Below are positions 1 through 10,528 of a DNA stretch of 64,000 nt, piece after piece. The notes under the pieces are model-generated. The model was not told the origin of the DNA and made no database searches. It saw only the letters and a program-made list of their open reading frames with translations. Position 1 is the first letter of the stretch; every line of letters starts with the position of its first letter. The DNA is taken from NCBI RefSeq assembly GCF_019649055.1, contig NW_026570319.1, positions 186,001-250,000 on the forward strand, read 5' to 3'. The position numbers were made by a program, and so were the translations under genes. The DNA comes from Paramacrobiotus metropolitanus (lineage: Eukaryota; Tardigrada; Eutardigrada; Parachela; Macrobiotidae).

Positions 1-2000
1 AAATTGTGTGATGTCAGCGTATTTTTTTACGAAAGCAAATTCTTTAATTTTTTATGAATGAATATAATTTACAAAAAAAGAATTTTTTGAAATTTGCAAT
101 TCGTCAGCAGTGGTACGGGCCACACACCTGACCATGAGCTTGAGACTCGTCACTCGTGTACATGCACGAAAACTTACACTTTCGCGCACTCCCAAACGCA
201 TTTTTGATTCGGTTATAATATTCTGTAGCCAGAAGATTTGTATACGCTGGCGTGGAAACCGTTTGTGCGCGCAACATCCGGCGTGGCCATAACACCGTCG
301 CCTCGTTTGCAGAGGATGGTTTTTTGTGATTTTCGATGTATCTGTCCAATTAACTAACAGCATAATTTGCGCAAAAAAAGATTTCAGAATACGAACTAAA
401 AAGAATTGAAAATACGAAATGCATATTACGAGTATCTAGTTAAGTAAATTAGTGTTTATTGCTTGATAATTATGAAGTAACTGATTTCTTAACAGTAGAA
501 AATTAGTACACCGATAACCATAATTTACGTTTTTCGGCAACTACGTATTTACTGTGAGTCTGTGTTACTGTACATAACTGCGGTCAGTTTAAAACTCATG
601 AGTGTTTGGAAAAATTATCGGAAAGATGAAATTTCTGTACGCTGTTATAGTATTATCAAAGGCATTCAAAGTGGACCTATTTATATGAGGCAGCATTGAT
701 GCCTAACAATAAAATTTGTTGCATGGATAACATTTATAATAAGGATACAATTTAAATATACAATTTGCTAGAAGATGGGATGGATGCTGTTGCCAGCAGT
801 GCAACTGAAGGCACCGGCAGCATTTAGACCAGAATCACCAGATGTATAGAACAATATTATGATACTGTATTGTGCACAATTTACAGTGAACTGCACATGT
901 ATTGGCTGTAAACATATAGTTCGGACAGTACAAATTTAATACGAATTAAAATGTCGCATTAATTGTAAGAATAAGGTATATTCTAGAATTTGGTGGTTAA
1001 TTCGCGCAGAAATAGCCTATAAAAGATTTTCCATAAATCACGTAAGCAAGGTAAGTAATTTACTGTACTTAGTTAATTTCTTTCGTGCAGTTTGCGCGGG
1101 GTTTACTAGTCAGAAAACAATACTAGAAGAGCACACGTGTCACTTCGCTGCAGAACTTACATGGGTTACTGTTAACGGTAAGTAACGGTTATTTTGCCAC
1201 TTTCTTAAAAGGCGTTTCCTAGCCTCCTGTGCTTGTACATCCAGCCACTGCTCCAGTCAATATCGCGCGATGCGCTGTTACATATTTCAGAGTTCATGCA
1301 GTTTTTGAATTATTGTTTTTTTTTATGGACAAGACCAGGGAGAGACCAGGGCTTGTATGTTGTAAAATTTTATTATTAAAAATTTTGTTGTGTAAACTTT
1401 TATTGACGACAACCATTAATGCATTAAAGGTGCAAAACTTTAAAAAAAAACTTCAGTTTAAATCTGGCTGGAAGTGCGCTTTCGGTCGATTTGGCGTCAA
1501 GTTGCGCACACTAGTCCCAGTCCCAAATGGTCACAGTCCCAATCGCTCCCAGGCCCAGTCCGGCACAGTCACAGACGGTCACAGTCACAGAAGGTCCCAG
1601 TCACATAAACTCCCACTCCCACCCAGTCCCACCCAGTCACAGTCACAGACTTTAGCAATACCCCGCCTTAGGATAGGTGCCTGCCTGCCATGTAGTGTTT
1701 TGTAAGAAAGGATTGCTCCACCACCTATATTGTGGTTTGCGAGTGCTGTACTATAACTATGCTCGTACAAGTATTCCTAGTTGGTATAGTACAAAACGTT
1801 AGCACACCAAAAGAGTACGATATACAATCGCTATTATCGGAGGGATATTACGAAGTTCGGCAAGAAAAAGGGTTCATAATCACTTTCCTCCTCATTTTTG
1901 GTATCTAGCTTTTTTCCTAAAATTCTAAAAAGTGACAATTTTTCCCGGTCGGAAAGCAAAGGGATACACGAGTAGCGCTAGTATCATGATCATTCTACAA
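1..2000. other. No gene recognised
   Basis: AT-rich DNA with only short open frames in several phases and no recognisable protein motif. At about 1515-1650 there is a low-complexity stretch of short CAGTCC/CAGTCA-type units, which alone keeps both strands open there. Confidence 0.6.
1515..1650. repeat. CAGTCC/CAGTCA simple repeat
   Basis: Imperfect tandem hexamers of the form CAGTCC, CAGTCA and CACAGT. The open frames on both strands here follow from the repeat and do not look like real coding sequence. Confidence 0.75.
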
Positions 2001-2004
2001 GATC

Positions 2005-2110
2005 TACCGGTTCGACTTGATTTGGTTCAGCGGATGGGCTTTGGCTGCATTATTTGTATAAACGCAGAAATGTCGTAAGCATGTCCACCGCATGTAATAC
2101 ATTCGACAGC
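2005..2110 (+). repeat. Upstream block shared by genes A, B and C
   Basis: This segment has a 'GGTTCGACTT..GGTTCAGCGGATG' core followed by 'CAGCCAATGC'. The same order recurs at about 11181-11285 (upstream of gene B) and 18161-18262 (upstream of gene C). It marks the 5' part of the duplicated unit and may contain promoter sequence, but I see no decisive TATA box. Confidence 0.6.
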
Positions 2111-2490
2111 AGCCAATGCGTACTGCTATACAGACATTTATGCGCCTGTACAAGGACATTCAGATGGGCGTTGCTGGTGTGACGCGTTGTGGATACAAGC
2201 TGACCGATAAACTACGCATTTGCTTGCCGATCGAGATTCGAGACCACGTTAACAGCGTAACGCAATTCCCTTCCGAATATGCACACCCTGGCACAGCCAT
2301 GCTTTGCACGCAGCACGCCAGTTTCTTGACAATCGAGGTCGATTCCGTGTCTGGGCATTATTAGAAGATCTTCATTCCCTGTTCGGTTGTAATTAGAATA
2401 CGGAAGAGAAGTACGACGTGTACATTGAATTTAAATACTCGTACAACGAATAATGCTGTCGCTCCGCTTTAGCTTTACCACTTAAAACAG

Positions 2491-2666
2491 TTCCATGTTT
2501 TACCACTGAGCGTGCTGAGAGTGTCACGTGTTGACTGCAAGGAAAACACGACATTCTTGACATTCGACTGCCATGACGCTTCGCTGGATGGTGATAATAC
2601 GACTAACGTCTGGTTGTCCTCATTGAGGGTCCCGGGGTCAACTGCTGTCCAACCCGCGTACCCAGA
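2491..2666 (+). other. Possible divergent upstream exon of gene A
   Basis: The segment is preceded by an acceptor-like AAAACAG, followed by a donor-like GTGAGC, and open on the plus strand. Its end reads VWLSS...LRV...AY, which loosely resembles the end of the Ig exon in gene C (VWIKS...LRVGPAY). It ends in phase 0, however, while every other junction in the family is phase 1, so splicing to the next exon at 2905 would shift frame. The minus strand is also open. It may be a degenerate Ig exon, an unrelated exon or chance. Confidence 0.2.
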
Positions 2667-2876
2667 AGTGAGCATCGTTATTCATTTGATTAATCAAAAC
2701 GGCTCAATCCACCATACAAATTTGTTATTAATTTCTCCGCTGGCCGCTCTGCATGCCAAATTAATTTTCAAATTATGTATCAAAATATTTGTATATAAAT
2801 TTATATTAAAGCAGTAATTTTCGCAAAATACCCACTTGACCTCGTCTGACGCGCGTTGGCCTCAGTGCGCTGTAAC

Positions 2877-5458
2877 ATGGAGTGCGTACTTTTTCTTGGT
2901 GCAGAGACTTCAGTGCCAGATATTCCTCGAGATACCACCAGCGCCTCGCCGACCAGCCAAGCCGAAACGCCCGTATCGTCGGCTAGCGTTATCACGCCGC
3001 TGGTCAAGTTGCGGCCCGTCCAGTGGTTCAGTACGGTTTCCACGAACGGCGCGCAGCGGAAAGAGCACGCTACCAGCGCCATTCAAACGACAGGTAATCA
3101 AGCTACATGTTTTGCTGAAATTTAAAATTTTTTTTCTCCATTCAAAGCGTTTGAACCGACACTTGTTCCACGCAGCTATAAGCAGCAGCTTGACCAATAC
3201 GACCGCTCAAAGCACGACATTTCAATCTTTCCCTTCAGGTGAATACTAAACGGCTGGTAACTAGGAGAACAGAAATACAAGGATAGCATTATTAAACTTG
3301 TGTTGTGTTTTGTGTTTTCAGTAAGAGATTTTTCAACTTTCTTATTTTAATTTTTAATTGTCATTTTTTAAAACAAAACGATTTTAGTGGAAACCAGCGC
3401 CATGTCCTGGCCAGTGGCACTACCAGACTCGGAAACTTTATACGACTATTCTGAAGGTAAATATTCGGATATCGTTGGCGAAATATGTAATATCTGTAGT
3501 TCACCCGGCGGGTAATAAGCATGACAGCATTGGCAGCGAAATTATATTATTCGCGCCATTTGGTTATTCATCTTTCTTTTTTATAGTGGAAATTGTGGCT
3601 CCCACTGTAGCCAAAAGAGCACCGCGAGTTGGTAATAAAACAGGTATATATATATAACACGGTAGCTCTAGCCACCACTTCATTTATAATCGTAGTACTA
3701 GCGCAGCGTTATGTGCACGCTACTAGCTCTGTCCATACAGAGTACGACAGATTATTTAGACTTTCGAACGGCAAAAACTTAATGTTTTTCTCTCCAAACG
3801 CATAATATTTTTCTCACCACACTCCAAACGATATTATATTCTTAACGCTGCGATCGACAACCGCTCACAACACGGCATTTCAAACTGTCCCTAGAAGTGC
3901 GTTAACGGCTAAGAAATTACGAGAACTGAAGTAACAAGAGCATTTAACACTCTGTTTACAGTTAGAACATTTAAAACTTTTTGGTTGCAGTGTTTAATTG
4001 TCAATAATTTTAAAAATAATTTTAGTAGTATCCAGCACAGTGTCTTCGTCAGTCGCAGTTCCAGCAGTCTCGCAGTCCGACATAGTCGATTACCATGCCG
4101 AAGAAGATTTTTCGGACATCGTTGGTGAAATATGTAGGTACACTTAACTCCCTGTGCTTGGTAGTAAGCAAAGAGTACTGCATGATCAATCAGGCGATCT
4201 AGTTACTCACTTTCGCTGCTTACAGTTGAATTGGTCGCGACTACCACGACAGCCACCAGCTCATCGCCTGTTGGTAATGAAATATAAAATTTTTTTGCAC
4301 TTTTCGCAACCGGCAGTCAAAAATTGTTCCGATCCGATTTTTGCAGACACCAAACCGTCATCGATTGCGGGAACGGCTTTCCAAGCCTATAGATCGCTGC
4401 CTACGTCGATTTCCTCGACTTTCACGCCATCCAGCGTGTCAAAGGTCACGGAAGCAACAACGTCGACGTCCGATAAGGCACCTTCGGAGTTCACACGTCC
4501 CACAAATAGTTCGCCGTTGGAAATGGATGCGCTCAGCGCTGCTCACATGACAGGTGAGCAATGCCGGCTAATCTTAAATTTTTCTACAATCGCTTTGATC
4601 ATTTTATTAATAAAATATTACTACAATTATGTAAGTAAACCATGTCACGTTACGGTAAAAATATGAATTTGTTGAAAGAATGGATATTTGTTTTTGTCCT
4701 TTTTTATTAGTTTTTTGTTGCTAGCATGCCACCATGCTTGCCTAACTTATCGAAATCTTGTAAAAAACTACGATCACACAGAGAACAACAGTGCGCCAGT
4801 GACAAATTCAGTGGAAAATGTGAGATCAAACAGAGGTATAGGGTCCCCTTCCGCCGGCCATACAGTAATTATTATACAGTCATTTCATAATTCCGATTTT
4901 TATCATCATTTTCAGACTTGATCGTAGAACCTGAATTGATGAACTTTATTATTAACATCTATCGTTAAAATATATAATTGGTGTCATTGCCATATTTACA
5001 TGGTATCACTATGATATTTACGTATACTACTGTATGAAAAATATTTTGTAATTTAATATGTTTGATTAACGACCCATAAGTTTTTATTTAAGTTACACTT
5101 ACCTGGTAAGTAGCTGTATTTAACGTAATTAAATTTGAGCTTTAAACTTTATACGATGTTTTCCAAACGGATTTCCTGATTGTTTTGTGTAGACGTCGCT
5201 GACGCCGAAGGCACATGGGTGACAGAAGCGGAAGGCTTCAAAAACGGCTACCCGCCGACGCCCATGTCCAGCACGACCGTTGTGGGAGAAGATCAAGAAA
5301 CGGTCTCGACCGCGGGCGTGAATGATACGGAGTACGACGCTGATTACGATCATGCGCCGGGAGATCAGCGCCGCGCGAGCAGTTTCCCACCCGAATGCCC
5401 GCCCTGCACCGGCAACTGTCCCTGTCCACTCTTCAAGCGCAAGCGGAAACATCTTTAA
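2877..5458 (+). CDS. Family gene A: stalk and Cys-rich tail, no recognisable signal or Ig exon
   Basis: Function unknown; homologous to genes B and C downstream. Proposed exons are 2905-3093, 3176-3238, 3388-3486, 3587-3631, 4026-4133, 4226-4273, 4347-4553, 4782-4835 and 5193-5458 (TAA). All have AG/GT borders and all junctions are phase 1. The first exon carries VPDIP, PVSSASVITP and VQWFST, as in B. The last encodes a DTEYDADYD acidic run, then PPECPPCTGNCPCP and a final KRKRKHL. Exons 3388-3486/3587-3631 and 4026-4133/4226-4273 are two copies of one exon pair. Signal-peptide and Ig exons like those of B and C are not visible upstream. If the first exon is instead read from the in-frame ATG at 2877, the product is about 368 aa with no convincing secretion signal. 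Gene A may be 5'-truncated, use divergent first exons, or be a pseudogene with an intact frame. Confidence 0.6.
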
Positions 5459-6120
5459 ACAATACCTTTCGCCCAGCTTTTTTAATGTTACACTGATATT
5501 CAATCAGTGTACTGTAGTGACACAGGTTTAAGGAACGTAGGGGAGGCGTGGTCAGCGCACCCGGACCGTCGGTCTCTTTGATCTTGAAACGGGCCGACGA
5601 CTCGTGTCTGCTGCTGTGTCATTACAGTACTTTGTGTTGCAAATTGCATTTTTTGTATAGTTTAATTATTCTGACCTTTGTGTGTCAGACGAAATATTCA
5701 GGAACAATTTTTGTACAACCACGCCGGTCTTATTTTGTTAATCGCGTGGCTATTCGGCTAATCATTGGTCTAAGGCACAGCGCGCGATTTATTTGCGGTA
5801 GATAATTTACTCTAGTAGATAAATTTTTTGACCAAAAGGACCTGGAAGCACATGATATTTAGTAAAGAATTTACTAAATGATCGTCCTGCACTCTTCATT
5901 CGGGCGTGTCCATATCTAAATGCACCCTTCAAAAATTTACAACATTTTCCTTTCGAGTAGTCAATACAGCAACGTCATCACATGTTTTAATAACAGGCTT
6001 ATTCGTATGACAAATTCGCTGCTGCATTTCTCATATTCCCAGTTTGCTGCGTTCATCATACAATTGCCTGCTCAGAGTAGGCCTGACAGATAACCCTTTG
6101 TCGCTAAAATGACAATTAAC
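5459..6120 (+). other. 3' flank of gene A, duplicated behind gene B
   Basis: No gene. Blocks at about 5650-5800 and 5935-6100, including a TGCCTGCTCAGAGTAGGCC motif, recur at about 16675-16810 and 16910-17090 behind gene B. The tandem duplication therefore includes several hundred bases beyond the stop codon. Similarity ends near 6110, where the GC-rich spacer begins. Confidence 0.7.
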
Positions 6121-6830
6121 GAGTTAATTGATGTTAATGTTAGCTGGAGGACATGCGCTCCCGCTCTTTCTCCTTTCGCCGTGTGTGGCGAGTTACGTGA
6201 GTCTGTTGGTGGCGCTGCGCGTCGCCGTGGCGCTTAGATCAAAGCGACCGCCGTCATGCACGGGCATGCCGTTTGCACTTGGCACTGTTCGTACGCTCGC
6301 ATTGCATCTTTCTGCAGTTCTCATTGCTGTCTGTTTTGCTCATTCGATCGTGTGCGCGCGAGTGATCTGTTCTTTTTTCAAGACAGATCTTCATCTTCTT
6401 GGATCTGCAGCTTGGATGTAGGACTTCGAGATGTCCGCACGCCAGCTTTGTTGGCTGTTCATGTGTGAGCGCAGCTATCTAGCTGATCACGCGCTAGTTT
6501 CTACCTAGCTGCTGTCTTTGCGACCGCTCAGCGTTTCATTCAACGCTGGCTAGCTTTGTTACCATCGACGCTGGCTAAGTTCACACCTGATTTCATATTA
6601 GCGCATTCTTTGTCATCTAAATCCCACTATCCGAAAAAGAGCCAACGGAACAGCTCCCGCTCGTGGCAGCTCTTGAACGCCACCGTTCGTTATGCACCCC
6701 TGGAGAACCATCATTACGAGGCGAACAGCGGGCAAGATGAACAACCACTCAGCGCAATAAAACGATCAACGGGAAATTCGCCATCCGTTACCCGTTGCAA
6801 ACGGAAAAACAGGGTGCCATGGACCGCTAC
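6121..6830. other. GC-rich spacer leading into tandem array
   Basis: Base composition changes abruptly from the AT-rich gene flank. Open frames at 6128-6421 and 6556-6888 match nothing I recognise. The matching position in the B-C spacer lacks this sequence, so about 4.4 kb (roughly 6113-10550) looks inserted between genes A and B. I found no LTR or terminal inverted repeat around it. Confidence 0.5.
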
Positions 6831-9760
6831 ACCTACCTCTGCCGCGGGACAAGCCACCAACGACGGCTGCACTGTCATAAGACGGTAAGTAGGCCCCTAC
6901 TACGGCTGCACCTACTTCGGACGGCAAGGGCAGGCAACCAGCGTCAACTGCACCTCCTTCGCGCAGTAAAGCGGTTTACCCAACTACGGCTCCAGCGAGC
7001 CAGGTCTCTAGCCACGGCCGCACCCACCATCACCGCAGGAAAGCCTGCGGGAGAGGACTGTGGTAACCTCCAACGGCAGTAGGACCATCAGTTACGATTA
7101 GACCTCCCTCCGCCGGCAGACAGGCCTCTAATCAACGGCGGCGCCTCCTCCGACGGCAAGTAAGCCACCGGCAATGGCCGCACCTTCCTCGGACGGCAGA
7201 CAGGCCCCCTACCAACGGCGGCGCCCTCCTCCGACGGCAAGCAGGCCACCAAAGACGGCTGCACCTTCCTCACACGGCAAGGTAGGCCTTCAACAATGGC
7301 CGCACCTTCCTCGGACGGCAGACAGGCCCCCACCAACGGCGGCGCCCTCCTCCGACGGCAAGCAGGCCACCAAAGACGGCTGCACCTTCCTCGCACGGCA
7401 AGGTAGGCCTTCAACCATGGCCTTCCTCGGACGGCAGACAGGCCCACACCAACGGCGGCGCCCTCCTCCGACGGCAAGCAGGCCACCAAAGACGGCTGCA
7501 CCTTCCTCGCACGGCAAGGTAGGCCTTCAACCATGGCCTTCCTCGGACGGCAGACAGGCCCACACCAACGGCGGCGCCCTCCTCCGACGGCAAGCAGGCC
7601 ACCAAAGACGGCTGCACCTTCCTCGCACGGCAAGGTAGGCCTTCAACCATGGCCACACCTTCCTCGGACGGCAGACAGGCCCCCACCAACGGTGGCGCCC
7701 TCCTCCGACGGCAAGCAGGCCACCAAAGACGGCTGCACCTTCCTCGCACGGCAAGGTAGGCCTTCAACCATGGCCACACCTTCCTCGGACGGCAGACAGG
7801 CCCCCACCAACGGTGGCGCCCTCCTCCGACGGCAAGCAGGCCACCAAAGACGGCTGCACCTTCCTCGCACGGCAAGGTAGGCCTTCAACCATGGCCACAC
7901 CTTCCTCGGACGGCAGACAGGCCCACACCAACGGCGGCGCCCTCCTCCGACGGCAAGCAGGCCACCAAAGACGGCTGCACCTTCCTCGCACGGCAAGGTA
8001 GGCCTTCAACCATGGCCACACCTTCCTCGGACGGCAGACAGGCCCCCACCAACGGCGGCGCCATCCTCCGACGGCAAGCAGGCCACCAAAGACGGCTGCA
8101 CCTTCCTCGCACGGCGAGGTAGTCCTTCAACAATGGCCGCACCTTCCTCGGACGGCAGACAGGCCCCCACCAACGGCGGCGCCCTCCTCCGACGGCAAGC
8201 AGGCCACCAAAGACGGCTGCACCTTCCTCGCACGGCAAGGTAGGACTTCAACCATGGCCACACCTTCCTCGGACGGCAGACAGGCCCCCACCAACGGCGG
8301 CGCCCTCCTCCGACGGCAAGCAGGCCACTAAAGACGGCTGCACCTTCCTCGCACGGCAAGGTAGTCCTTCAACAATGGCCGCACCTTCCTCGGACGGCAG
8401 ACAGGCCCCCACCAACGGTGGCGCCCTCCTCCGACGGCAAGCAGGCCACCAAAGACGGCTGCACCTTCCTCGCACGGCAAGGTAGGCCTTCAACCATGGC
8501 CACACCTTCCTCGGACGGCAGACAGGCCCACACCAACGGCGGCGCCCTCCTCCGACAGCAAGCAGGCCACCAAAGACGGCTGCACCTTCCTCGCACGGCA
8601 AGGTAGGCCTTCAACAATGGCCGTACCTTCCTCGGACGGCAGACAGGCCCCCACCAACGGCGGCACCCTCCTCCGACGGCAAGCAGGCCACCAGAGACGG
8701 CTGCACCTCCCTCGCACAGCAGACAGGCCCCTCCAACCGCAACATTGTCTTTGGACCGCAAGCAGGTGCACCAACAACGGCCGCGCCTTGCTCGTACAGA
8801 AAGGCAAGCCACCAATCATGGCCGCACCTAACTCTGGCAGACAGCAAGCTAGCAGCGACCGCTGAACCCACTTCTGACGGCAAAGCAGGCCTCCAGCTAC
8901 GGCTGCACCTTTCTCGGACGGAAGTCAGACATCTAACAACGGCGGCGCCCTCCTCCGACGGCAGCAGGCCCACCAACGTCGGCCGTTCCTTCCTCGGACG
9001 GAAGTCAGACCACTAATAACGCGGCGTCCTCCTTCGACGGCACGCAGGCCCACCAAGGAAGGCTTGGAATTCAATCTGGCCTCCTAGCAAGGGCGGCACC
9101 CTCCGCCGTTGATAAACACGCATACCAGCGACGGCTGTACCTTCCTCGAACGGAAAGGCAAGCCACCAATTATGGCCGCATCTAACTCTGGCACACAGCA
9201 AGCCAGCAGCTACGGCTGCACCCAGTTCTGACGGTAAAGCAGGCCTCCAGCTACGGTTTCCCCTCCCAAACGATGGCTTGTAAGCTAACTTGACGGCTGC
9301 ACCACTTCGGACGGCAGGGCAGGTATAACTATGGCCGCACTCACCTGCGACGGAAAGTCAAGCCGTCTGCGACGACTGCCCTGCTCGGACTGTAAGGCTG
9401 ATACAACTAAGGCCGCACCACCTCCGACTGCAAGGCAAGCCAACAGCGGGGGCTGCACCTACTGCGGAAGGAAAAGGAGGCCTCTAGCTACGGCTGTGCC
9501 CACGTCAGAGGGCAAGGCAGGCCTCGAACCACGGCCACCTCCGACGGCCAGACGCTACCTGCCATTACGGCCGCTTTGTATCCAACTGTAAGGTAGGCCT
9601 TCAACGACAACCACCTATCTTTCGCGACACGGCGTTCCCCCAGCTACGCTCGCACCTACTTCCAACGGCAAGGCCAGCCAACAGCGACGGCCGCACTTAT
9701 CTCGGGCGGCAGGTTATCACCTATAGCCACACCGACAAAAAATACGGGTCTCTAACGACA
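6830..9760. repeat. 121-bp higher-order tandem array (three ~40-bp subunits)
   Basis: The core, about 7150-8720, holds roughly 13 units of 121 bp, a few shortened to 116 bp by loss of ACACC-like bases. Each unit is three diverged ~40-bp subunits that start GGCAAGGTAGGCC, GGCAGACAGGCC and GGCAAGCAGGCC and end in a CTCCGAC/CTCGGAC/CTCGCAC box. Single diverged ~40-bp monomers flank the core on both sides (6830-7150 and 8720-9760), the usual picture of a simple array whose centre was amplified as a trimer. Because 121 is not a multiple of 3, the reading frame rotates between units. Many overlapping frames are open on both strands, so I do not treat any of them as a gene. Confidence 0.9.
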
Positions 9761-10386
9761 ACTGCACCATGTCTGACGGCAAGCAGGACCGGTTCCGATC
9801 TCTGGCACCTACAGCTAACCTCCGTCCTGGACGGTGTTATTGCCAACGCGAAGTTTGCTCTCCTACTCTTGGGAACTACAACGACGAACCAATTCGGGAC
9901 GGTTACCGGATTACACTGCGCTAGCGATGCATACCTAACCTGCATAACAGCGAATTTCACCATTGAAAGACTACATTGTGCTGCCATACCGCGACAGGAT
10001 CAGCACACACTGCTTCCGCAACGGCGACGCAACGACGCCTGCCCTGGCGAGATACACATAGCCGAATTTCGCGCTCTCCCAATGGAATTCAGACTCTGCA
10101 CCAAATACCTCCGTGGAACCATGCCAACTGCTGCATCAGTCCTTATACTATCAATCCCTATACTGGGTTGTTTGGGGTTTTGTTTGGGGCCTTCGGTTGC
10201 GCAGGGCACTGGTCGCTTTCTTCCGCCGACCCGGTCGGCCGGCTTCTCGCTGACCCACGGTCACCGCACGCAGCCGATCACCGAGAGCACCAGCCTCCCA
10301 GCAGCCGGGGCTCCAGCGCCCCCCAGTGGATTCCGGAAGCGGTAACATTAACGGTAGAATGCACTACTCGTACAGCTTTGGACAAA
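9761..10386. other. GC-rich unique segment after the array
   Basis: Contains a plus-strand open frame (9869-10345, 158 codons) with a hydrophobic stretch near SVLILSIPILGCLGF. It has no family signature and no clear start context. It may belong to whatever element brought in the tandem array. I see no firm gene. Confidence 0.4.
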
Positions 10387-10528
10387 ATGGTCGCATACCC
10401 AACATCTCCACATTCGGTACGAATGCAGCGCAGTGCACTGTACGACTGAGTTCAAAATATCCGTTTCGTACAAGTGCGCTGCACCGCTTGCGTACAGAAT
10501 GCTGGGTATGGGGCTGTGCGACCATTAA
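10387..10528. mobile_element. MITE-like palindromic element, copy 1
   Basis: About 140 bp, beginning AATGGTCGCATACCCA and ending near its inverted complement, TGGGTATGGGGC..GCGACCATT. Inner sequences also pair (GTACGAATGCAGCGCAG against CTGCACCGCTTGCGTAC). A second copy with about 95 percent identity by eye lies at 51390-51531. It has no coding capacity. Confidence 0.7.

Noticed and set aside
2836-3249. 137-codon frame and the minus-strand frame 2910-3197 over the first shared exon of gene A
   Set aside because: Conservation with genes B and C is in another plus-strand frame with phase-1 splice sites. These are shadows.
7088-8976. Many overlapping open frames of 60-180 codons on both strands
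   Set aside because: They all lie in the 121-bp array. The unit length is not a multiple of three, so the frame rotates and openness reflects GC-rich, stop-poor repeat units. There is no start context, splice signal or domain.
9869-10345. 158-codon frame with a hydrophobic segment as a membrane protein gene
   Set aside because: There is no splice context, family match or good start. It lies in GC-rich spacer where long chance frames are common, with overlapping frames in other phases.
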